In this document: in pieces, positions 28,202 through 36,227 of the stretch
How the letters are laid out: each line of letters begins with the position of its first letter
How positions within the stretch are numbered: the first letter of the stretch is position 1
Origin: Chara braunii
Lineage: Eukaryota; Streptophyta; Charophyceae; Charales; Characeae
Direction of reading: 5' to 3'
Length of the DNA stretch: 36,227 nucleotides
Assembly (NCBI GenBank): GCA_003427395.1
Contig: BFEA01000010.1
Span: 6,033,097-6,069,323, forward strand
Notes under the pieces: model-generated
The model's database searches: none
What the model was told of the DNA's origin: nothing
The model's input: only the letters and a program-made list of their open reading frames with translations
Translations under genes and position numbers: made by a program

Positions 28202-29501
28202 TGTGAGAGGAGAGAGAACCTACCTGACGAGTTTCGCCGAACTGAATCCAGGTAGAAAAGTAACCAAGGAATTGAAGGTGCAAGGAATATGAGCGAGAGC
28301 GATAGACAAAAGTCCGGATTGCAAAATCACGAAGTAGCCCTGATAGTCATGTACCAAGCAGAGAGCACAATGCACCAAGGTACCAGCCACATAAGAGCAA
28401 TACCATGAACTCCTATGTCAATGTTGATGCTCTTGCTCTCACCAACACAATATCCAATGTCGCTCCTGTCTGGCGCCCAACGCCCAACCTACACTAGTCA
28501 GCCTATCTATGCCTATCTACATTCATGCAACTCGATCATATTGAAGTCGACGACCAATGTACGTGACGCCATCACCAATGCAGACCGCCAACATACACCA
28601 GGTACGTTCTCTCTCCTCTCACATCACCCCTTGACTTCCCATAATGTGCATCCCCGACACCCAAGGACCATCATCACCAGCACCAACTTCCTCTGAGCAA
28701 GCCCGACAATGGCTGCTCAGACCCGTTGCACCTGCAGCGCCCAACACCACAATGCGCCCACGTGCGCCTCTTCCTGCCCTTGGCATACCAGCGGGCCTCA
28801 AAAGCTCAAACCAACAACGCTGCCGCCAGCAAGCCTACGGCCTGCATTCCCACTGGCTGCTGTGCTCACTTTCCTTTATGGGAAGTGAGCTCTGCTTTGT
28901 CGAGCTTTGGGTCTGGCTGGACGAGTTTCCAGTAGCTTCCAGTCGGGCCTCAGTGTCTGCGCCCTGGCCCTCGGTTGATGTTACAAGGCTGGGCCCTTTA
29001 CGGTTGGGCATGCTCAGGTGGCCCATGAGGCTACAAGTGTTCGTTGCGATCTCATTGGCTGCTGGCCAATGTGACGAAGATGCTGCATTCTCAATGGCAC
29101 TGTCGGCCTCTGGTGGCTCACGCCCAAGGCATCAACTGTACATGCCCTGGGCTCAACTGCCTCTCGAGCTGCTGCTTCCGGAAGAAGCCAGGGAAAGGCT
29201 CACATTACCCCGCAACCAATTGGTGTGCTGCAACTGTCTCATACCCCACATGCAAAATTGACAAAAATAGGCCTTTCGTAAATATTCTGAGCGGGCACAA
29301 GTCTGTATGGGGCCTTAGCCGAGATGTGGGGCGAGCCCTAGAAGGGCCACTGCACAGATTCAGGCCCGCATATAGATTCCAACAGCCCTTAAGCGTGATC
29401 ACACTGGCCTGTACCCAGGCCTTGACACATATTAGCAGGCCCGCCTTCACTTAGAGCAGGCAATGCCTTTTCCATCACTGCCGAGGGCTCGAATCCTTGC
29501 A
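28202..29501 (-). repeat. LTR of A4, about 1300 bp
   Basis: The minus-strand start TGCAAGG (29501-29495) follows purine-rich AAGGGGAAAGGTA, aligned with the A1 and A3 LTR starts. The other end has TGTGAGAGG at 28202 (28199 is an alternative start). It is related to the A3 LTR along much of its length. Reading frames within it are chance. Confidence 0.8.
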
Positions 29502-29660
29502 TACCTTTCCCCTTAGCTTTGAAAATCCCGTGAGAAGCCTTTATAACTCTCAGCCTGAAGTCTCTGCACTCTTGAGAATATACCTGATGATTGCAGTATA
29601 GTGAAGTAGCAGGACTTATCGCTGATGTCTCATCCATGGTTGGGGGAAGCTCATATCCTT
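29502..29660 (-). pseudogene. integrase tail end and polypurine tract of A4
   Basis: The minus strand has CTTCCCCCAACCATGGATG, matching CTGCCCCCAACCATGGATG of A1 (near 6250), then decayed text ending in FKAKGKGM next to the LTR, comparable with VEAEEEGM of A1. The middle of the tail is strongly diverged. Confidence 0.55.
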
Positions 29661-30330
29661 TGATAAAAATGTATAATTAGTAGCAAAGATCTATGTATAC
29701 GAACAGCGTACAATTAACGGTTCACTGAATACGTGCATAGGTGTTTTTGGATTTGGATAATGTAAGGGTGATTATCCGAATCATCAGTAAGCGAAGTATG
29801 GCGGTGTTAGAGATGTCAAAATCGCTGTCCAACTGTGTGCAGTCTTACTCCGACTTATATCCATACGTGGAGTATGGTCTGCCAATTGTACTTGCTATCG
29901 AACGCAAATAAACAGCCTACAGCAGCTGCCAGGCGATGCTGTTAATCGATTTCCAGGTGGAGAAGGTCTATCTTTAGTGCAGGCTTCCTACTTAAATCGA
30001 AAATGTCCATTCGTCGCAAGTTTGCAATTTTTATTGAAAGTATTGTGTAGTTGGCTGCCTCTTATGAAGAGGAAATCTCTACGACTGATTGTGCAGTTAG
30101 GCAGTCTGGTAACCCGTACCTGTTCATTCGTAGAGAGGTTAGTCCTTGAGGCCTCAAAACTGTATATAAACCTAGCATACTTTGGGAACCAGTCCTTAGG
30201 TCTGCGAAATTCTCCCTATGTTTGTGGTGTCCAGTCACAACATAACATGATTCTAAAATAAACTACAGTGTCATCTATTATATGCTCTTATACTAAATAT
30301 TATTAAATCTCATATTCTTCATTTTTTAGA
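29661..30330. other. unrecognised AT-rich segment occupying the deleted pol of A4
   Basis: No retroelement or known gene text was seen on either strand. A TATA-like TATATAAAC lies at about 30170. One 94-codon plus-strand frame (29977-30261) has no recognisable domain. It may be insert or filler DNA. Confidence 0.4.
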
Positions 30331-30390
30331 TCCTTGGAATTCACATCCCCATTTCATTACTTAAATATTAATCAATATGATAATCCATCA

Positions 30391-30690
30391 GGGAACGATT
30401 GCCCTATCCATCTCTCGGGAACGTATATTGCCCTATCCATCTCTCCTTCGCTTGGTTCACCATTCATCATCTCACAACATAAAAGTCATCCTATAGGTCT
30501 TTCCTTCATGAGAAGAGTTGATCACCATCTCTTGGACAACCTCCCTGCCTATGATTTCTGGCCTTTTCTAAGAAGATCTGGATACTTGGCGACAACATTT
30601 TCTCTCTCAAAAGAGGTCTTCTTAAGCCTGCCCCTCCAAGATTTAGAGATAAGATAGATTTCCCACCCTAGGTTCTCTCCGTTCTCGTAG
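30391..30690 (-). pseudogene. RT N-terminal remnant of A4
   Basis: The minus strand gives NVVAKYPDLL (compare VVAKYPDLF in A2), GREVVQEMVINSSHEGK, YRMTFM, aligned with [14 protein letters not shown] and RIYRMAP. A short tandem duplication (GGGAACG...TTGCCCTATCCATCTCTC) occurs at 30391-30450. Confidence 0.7.
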
Positions 30691-31440
30691 GGACACTCCA
30701 ACCCAAATGTGGTACGCCCTAGCAATTTATAACAAGGAGCTTGTCACTAACCAACAATGAGACTGTTGTACTCAGTTGCCTTCCCCCTTAGCAGGAGGAA
30801 CCGGATACAATTTTCATGTAGCCCCGACACATTGTCTGAGTTGTTGCGGCAGACTCTACAGATCTCTGCAGCCGCTGCACTTGGTCCCACCTGCGCAACT
30901 TCCGCACAAAAACACAACTAGTACAGTCCCAATAGAGTCCATACCTACGACTTCCCCATTCTCGAGACCACATCCACGAACTTCTACAACACCCATAGGA
31001 CCTTTAACAGTCGCCACCCAGAAGGCTAGCAGGTCTTGTTTAGACCACTTCTCATCTAGCTTCTCTAAGGACTCAGACACACCCCATGAACAAAGTATCA
31101 TGTGGCCTGGATGTGCCTGCGGGGTGACCAAGGAGTCGTAACCTCGACCACCATTTGAGATGGTGAGGGAACGTCTACGAACTCAACATGCGCAGGAGTG
31201 GTTACAACTTCTACGGGGCGGATGTCTATTCCCTGGGAACTGCTCGCAATGCTTTCCCAAGTTGAAGATGCAACCTTCTCTACTTGAGGTTGCACCCTCA
31301 TGGTGACCAGCTTGTTTTGACACCGCCCCTTGGTATGTTCGTACAACCCACACCTTTTGCAGGCATCTCTCACAAATAGCTTTCTCCACGCATCCCCTGC
31401 AAGACCCTTCTTTAATTACCCTTATGGGTTCAAAAGGACT
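30691..31440 (-). pseudogene. protease and zinc knuckle of A4
   Basis: From 31440 down: knuckle CKRCGLYEHTKGRC (CCHC spacing intact), QPQVEKVASSTWESI, HVEFVDVPSPSQM (compare VEVVETPSPSR in A1), ESLEKLDEKWSKQDLLAFWV (compare SLEELEVEWSRSDPLAFWT), then a decayed protease with D-S-I at the position of D-T-C in A1. Frameshift near 31130. Confidence 0.78.
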
Positions 31441-32100
31441 GGTTGCTTCGTTGCATGCCAGTCTCCTCACCCTTGTTTGAGACGACCAGCTCTCCTCCCT
31501 CGAAAGTCTTCTGGCCCTATCCCCCAAAATTGTAGACTCCCTCTACCTCTCCCCGAGTCCTATCAAAAACTACGTAGAGTAGGACATCCCCTTGCAGTTT
31601 TTGATCCTGGGTAGCTTCTTCTTCTTCCCTCAACCTGGACTCTGACTAGCGTCACTAAGCTTGGCCTTTATGTCCAAGGCCATCTTACTGAAGGAGCAGA
31701 AATTCTGCACATCCCCGATGGTTTCAGTAACTACCCTGTTCTCTACTTCTTCCGTTGAGAACCTCATGTGGGTAGTCATTAGAACAAGGGTCCCATACTG
31801 CATCTCTAGGACCCGTAGACTAAGACACCAGACATCAGTCCAATAGTCAAAGCCCGATTGTGTCCATCATGTTGTACTAACCCTTTTAACCAGCTTGTTG
31901 CTGCAACAATTTCTCCTCTTTCGTCTGTCCTCATTCCTAACGTGCGTCAACATCTGCCTCCACCGAACGTTGAGGCCCTTGTCCTTCCTATATCTGTTGA
32001 AGGACTCCACCTATGTTAACACCGCATTTGGAACCCATGGGTCCTTCCCATCATTCAGCACTGCCGCCTGCAGCACAACTTGTGGAACCTGTAGCCGCTA
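31441..32100 (-). pseudogene. gag: gag capsid remnant of A4
   Basis: The minus strand gives CSFSKMALDIKAKLSDASQ (compare PSFSKVALDLQAKIGHGQ in A1), TTHMRFSTEEVENR, and near the start PQVVLQAAVLNDGKDPWVPN (compare PQPVVMQGPGQTQWVPK). Several stops and frameshifts. The gag start region is cut near the MITE-like element. Confidence 0.65.
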
Positions 32101-32151
32101 ATGTAGCAGCAACCATTTCAGCAGCAGAAGAAGCTTTCTAAGCCTGCATAT

Positions 32152-32163
32152 CTCAGCATTGAC
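32152..32163. repeat. flanking direct repeat (left) of MITE-like element
   Basis: CTCAGCATTGAC, matched with one difference by CTCAGCATCGAC at 32760-32771 on the other side; candidate target-site duplication. Confidence 0.65.
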
Positions 32164-32759
32164 ACTAATGGTTAACAACCACCTGAAATTTCAGAATGAA
32201 AGATTCTGAAGTGGTTTGAAACCACTGAAATGGAATGAAGACACTTCAGGTCATTTCAGGAGTTTCGGGTGGTTTACGGGTCCACTTTTATGGTTTTTTT
32301 GTTTCTTTTTGCCTGTTTTTGTTTTGCTTTACCATTGTTGTGTGTCACCTGAAATGACCTGAAGTGGCTGAAGCTTTTAAAAGCGGTTTCAGGTTCCCCC
32401 ATCTAAATGGTTGAACAAGGGCATCGGAAACCGCTTTCAGATTTTCAGCCATTTCAAATCTTTTAGGAGTTTCAAGTGGGGACCTGAAACCACTGTAGTG
32501 ACCTGAAGTGGCTGAAGCTTCTGAAAAGGGTTTTATGTACCCCCCATTCAACCATTTGGATGGGGGGACCTGAAAACCGCTTTCAGATTTTCACCCACTT
32601 CGGGTCATTTCAAGAGTTTCAGGTGGGGACCTGAAACTGCTGTAAGGACTTACGTGGCTGAAGCTTCTGAAACGGGTTATAAATCCCCTCTCCAAGTACC
32701 CAACACCTGTCTGAAGCGGCTGAAAGTGACCTAGAAATAGCACATGTTGTTAACCATCA
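32164..32759. mobile_element. MITE-like non-autonomous DNA transposon, about 594 bp
   Basis: Terminal inverted repeats TAATGGTTAACAAC (32166-32179) and GTTGTTAACCATCA (32746-32759), 13 of 14 complementary. Inside are three tandem units of about 145 bases (GACCTGAAGTGGCTGAAGCT at 32356 and 32500, variant at 32646) with inverted partners such as TTTCAGATTTTCAGCC, so it can fold extensively. No coding. The 12-bp flanking repeats would fit a Mutator-like element; not certain. Confidence 0.7.
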
Positions 32760-32771
32760 CTCAGCATCGAC
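32760..32771. repeat. flanking direct repeat (right) of MITE-like element
   Basis: CTCAGCATCGAC, partner of 32152-32163. Confidence 0.65.
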
Positions 32772-34640
32772 GGTGAGACAAGCATAGGCTGCCTTGCAGT
32801 CCCGACACTCGACAGCATACCGAAGGATGGAAACATTCTCCCATTCCCTCTTTGCACCCTCTGTATCAGAACCTGGCCAGAAAGGAAAGATGTCCACATG
32901 CTCTCCCATGCGGACTTGGACTCCTACATGCCGACTTTGCATGCGTGCAAGGCCATTCTCACCCATTCCATCCGGCCTAGCCTCGTCATTGCCTCCCCTC
33001 TACTCGATAATATGGCTTTCTTGTCCTCTGCGTCACTGACTTTGGTTTCTAGTTGAATCCGGATGTCTAATGCCTCCTGAATCTCCACGTCGGCCTGGGT
33101 TAGCTAGAGTGGCTGGCCAAACTGCGAGCCAGTTATCTGACATAAGACTGTTGTCTAACCTGCACATGCAAAGGAAGACCATGTCACAATTTGCAGGGCA
33201 TGTCGGCCTGGCCCACATGGCACATGCTGTTGGGGCAGCCCTTGCTGATGCCTGCTCCGCTGCTGCTGCTGCCTCCCAAACCCAACGCTGCCCTCTGCTT
33301 TCTGCACACATTACCTTCCCTACATGGTAGTAAGACCTGTACAAGGCGAGCTCCCTAATGGTATCGCGCCATGTGAGCACCTGATGTCCACTCTCTCCTC
33401 CTCACTACTACATCCGTTCATCAACTAAGCTGTTGCATACGGCCTTGCACATGGGCCCCATCTCAAGGCCCCGACGGTTGCCGAGGGCCCCCCAAGCCGC
33501 ATGCCCTTCTGGCGCGCGCCCTGGAGGTCCACGACTACCCTTAGGCCACAGGTTTTGATTCCAGGCAGCATTCATTTATTTATTTATTCACTTATTTATT
33601 TGTTGCTGTCCTATTTTTGTCCGTTTAGGCATCGTTTCAGACTTGCAGTCCCCAAGGCGGTGCCTTGGGCTGGGTACAGCGGCGAGGCCCAACACTCTAT
33701 AGCTGGGCAGGGACACTTTCCAGGGGACAGTTTGAGTAGGTCACTTCTTGAGCGACGCGCTACTGGAGCAGCACTGCGACACTAAGCGCTCCACTAGAGT
33801 AGAGGTAGAGGCACAAGTAGGCAGAGGGGCGGAGGCCATACTTGTACCTGCGACATTTACCTGGTGCCATAGTTGGAGCTCCACGCAAGCCACCTGGACA
33901 TGACGACGACGTCGACAGTCGGTACATGGCAACGGATACCTACAGGTGAGAACGAGAGGACGGCGACTTCTTCGGCTCCATCTCTCCTCCTTCCTACCTT
34001 CTTCTTTTTCTTCTTCTTTTTCTTTCAAAGAGAGAGCCAGAGCTTAAGGGCAAAGGTTACATCGGGCATGAAGCCCAAGATCTGGTTTGACATTTCTGTG
34101 GCGGACATTGATTGGACATTCGACACAGATACTATTTTTGGACTTAGCTATCGTGATCTTGGTCTTATCACTCACCTCCATCTTCATCTACCCTCTCCCC
34201 CCATCTGTCATCCGTGGTATGTTCCCCCATGTGCGTGTGCAAGGAAGGACCTTTCTTCCGTGTATTTGGTCCCTCCTCCCTCTCTCACATGTGTGGTGTA
34301 TGATGGGATGGTATCTAACGGGTCAGGTCACATCTTCGAGTCGCCCGCTGCGCTATATTGTGCTATTTTCATATGTATCTGGATGTACATTGCTTGGCAG
34401 TGCCTTTTCCACTCACTGATTTTTTCCAATCTTCTACAGTTTGGTAAGTGATTCCAAGCGGAATTTTGTTTGTTTTCACACTTAAACGTTTACCCAAATG
34501 CTTTGCTGACAATGCATTGTCCGTTTGAGTTCTTTTTATCACTTTGTGGATCCTTAGCTCCATATACATTGCCCAACTGGGTATGTATCAGTTGCTATCG
34601 GAGCTACCGCTAGTGAATCAAGACATAGCCTGACCTAGCA
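32772..34640. other. no gene recognised; mixed unique-looking sequence
   Basis: Minus-strand frames at 32757-32966 and 33033-33380 and a plus-strand frame at 33873-34451 are open for 70-190 codons, but no domain was recognised and the last contains a long Phe run from a T-rich tract. The stretch could include the leader of A4. ATTT repeats lie at 33567-33603. Confidence 0.4.
33567..33603. repeat. (ATTT)n microsatellite
   Basis: About eight imperfect ATTT/ATTC units. Confidence 0.85.
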
Positions 34641-34649
34641 TGCAAACTG

Positions 34650-34840
34650 GAGAATCGATTGATCGAACGATTGATTGATTGATCGGTGGATTGCTTGATT
34701 GATTGATTGATTGATTGATCGATTGATTGATCGATTGATTGATTGATTAGGTTTTGGAGAATTGATTAATAGAACGATTGATTGATTGATCGGTGGATGG
34801 ATTGATTGATTGATTGATCGATTGATTGATTGATTAGGTT
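34650..34840. repeat. (GATT/GATC)n microsatellite, duplicated
   Basis: Two successive blocks, each with AACGATTGATTGATTGATCG then GTGGAT, a GATT run and TTAGGTT, starting near 34665 and 34772; the whole unit is duplicated with small changes. Confidence 0.92.
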
Positions 34841-36227
34841 CCCCTAATCAGTCCCCATTTGCGATTTTCAACCTAGCTGCCAATTCCAAAAAAAAAGTTT
34901 CCGTTTTTTGTCGACATTCGATCTTTGGCGGGAATTCCTTTTTCGAAAGTTTTGCAAATTTCGAAATTGTGCAGCAACTGAAATTTTCAATTTTCAATTT
35001 TTTTATTTTCAAAATTTCATTGCTTGAAAGGTCCAAAAAAGAAAAATAAAATTCTTTTTGAGTTGATTCATTCTTTTATTTCATTCAAATCACACATTCT
35101 TGGTAGCTGAAAATTTCAATTCCTTGCATTTTCTTGGAATTCGAAATTTTACACCGCCATAATATTCCGAAATCTTTCTTTTTTTTCAGAACATCTCTCT
35201 TTGCAGTTAAGTTTCGGGATTACTCCCGAAATCGAAATTTTGCTGCGCATACTCTCATCTGAATAATTTCCGGATTCCTATTTTTCTTAATTTGGAATTA
35301 TCTAAAATTGCAAAATTATTATTTTGCATGGCTACGATCCGGACGTCCGGACCGCCGTCCAGACGGTCCGGATTCAGTCCGGACTCCAGACGTCCGGTCT
35401 TGAAGGTCCGGATCTAACAAATTTCGAGGAAAAAAAAAAAAAAAAAAAACGTCGAGGACCCTTCCCCATTGAGGAGACAAGCCCCCAAAATTGTTTTGGG
35501 GGTTTTTCAGGCCCGTTTATGCTTTTTTGAGGGGTCCGGACATGCTCTCTCCCAATAATAATTTATTAGACAACCCCAATTCTCTAATTATTAATAATTC
35601 ATTACCTTTTATTAGTTTTTGAAGGTTTTTTTAACTTTTTTTAAGCTTTTTTATCGTTTTTGACTTTTAACTCAAGTTTGGTTTGGAATTCTGACATGAC
35701 TCCGAGGCAAAAGTGGTTTGCATTGCGATTATCCATAACATACTTTTTTTTCAGATTTTTTTATTTTTATTTTTTTTTAACGGTCCGGACATTTCCGGAC
35801 ATGTCCAGGCATCCGGACCGTCCGGATCCCCCCATGTCCGGAGGTCCAGAAATGTCCGGAATTCCGGATGTCCGAAAACTACCGGACATGGGTCCGGTTC
35901 AATGTCCGGAAATGTCCGGGTCCGGGTCCGGCGTAGCCATGTTATTTCGCACTTCTAACATGATTCTTTGTTATTATTTCCAGTTTGCAATCTAAAATTC
36001 GAAATACTTCTTCATTTTTTGGGGGGGGAGACCTACCGAACTTGCAATTTCAATTTTTTAAATTTTTTCTCAAAATTTCTAAAGAAAAGTTCATACTTTT
36101 CAATTTGATTAGTGGCTCCTTATCTGGGTGAGCAGTGCGACCCCATGAGGGTAGTGAAACAGTTTTCACCTTTGGCAGTAGCCGATGCAGATCCCAGGGG
36201 TCGATCCCTTGACCTCAGCTTACCTGT
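34841..36227. other. AT-rich tract with clustered TCCGGA-type motifs, no gene seen
   Basis: Long A and T runs alternate with two clusters of TCCGGA/GTCCGG (35337-35540 and 35780-35932) such as TCCGGACGTCCGGACCG. The last 110 bases (from 36118) are of more even composition and unidentified. Possibly a subtelomeric-type or LTR-like repeat, but no ends were found. Confidence 0.5.

Larger units (their letters stand above)
28202..32163 (-). mobile_element. Ty3/gypsy element A4, internally deleted
   Basis: Minus order from the right: gag, zinc knuckle, protease, RT N-terminus, unrecognised segment (30330-29661), integrase tail, purine tract, LTR. RT palm, RNase H and integrase core are absent, so this is a deletion derivative. 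No second LTR was found to the right. Confidence 0.75.

Noticed and set aside
30164-30180. TATATAAAC as promoter of an snRNA gene
   Set aside because: No plant upstream sequence element and no U-snRNA start sequence were seen at the proper distances.
33873-34451. 192-codon frame with a Phe run as a possible membrane protein
   Set aside because: The Phe run comes from a TTC/T-rich tract, no homology was recognised, and a second frame is equally open there.

Overview
The window is nuclear DNA from a plant-lineage (streptophyte) genome and is almost entirely repeat. Evidence: it is packed with Ty3/gypsy LTR retrotransposons with TGGTATC-type primer sites, and it carries decayed pieces of a plastid gene (petG) and of mitochondrial genes (nad5, probably rps3, and mttB/tatC). 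The combination of mitochondrial mttB and rps3 with plastid petG points to a charophyte alga or early land plant; a Chara-like alga is my guess from general character, not a demonstrated identity. I found no intact host gene, rRNA or tRNA gene.

Layout. (1) 1-7469: element A1 (+), Ty3/gypsy, its 5' LTR cut by the window edge, decayed gag-PR-RT-RNaseH-INT, and a complete 931-bp 3' LTR. A1 sits inside the integrase tail of element A2. (2) 7470-12500: A2 (-), the same family. It carries a plastid/mitochondrial insert (7546-8131), a 1-kb inverted RNaseH-INT block (8323-9351), several short tandem duplications and an insert of A-tailed monomers (11160-11945). (3) 12510-14174: a microsatellite-rich complex satellite holding the rps3-like fragment, then a 126-bp tandem repeat (14281-14710). 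(4) 14765-17612 plus 27292-28201: element A3 (-), same family, split by (5) 17613-27291: element B1 (+), a different Ty3/gypsy lineage with 1.15-1.24 kb LTRs, an intact 524-aa gag, decayed pol and a 570-bp assembly gap. B1 is flanked by a 4-bp ATAA duplication; taking out B1 and one ATAA rejoins the A3 RNase H reading frame. A3 RT is also interrupted by an mttB fragment (27802-28003). (6) 28202 to about 32100: element A4 (-), same family as A1-A3, with LTR, integrase tail, RT start, protease, zinc knuckle and gag remnants but most of pol missing. (7) 32164-32759: a MITE-like element with 14-bp terminal inverted repeats and 12-bp flanking direct repeats. (8) 32772-36227: no gene recognised; ATTT and GATT microsatellites and an AT-rich tract dense in TCCGGA motifs.

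How it works together: this is a nested retrotransposon cluster (A1 in A2, B1 in A3, A4 next to or in A3), all copies disabled by stops, frameshifts and active-site changes. The most unusual theme is that organelle DNA has lodged inside repeats at three independent places, once as a plastid-mitochondrial chimera fused at the last codon of petG. No new enzymatic or defence system was found.
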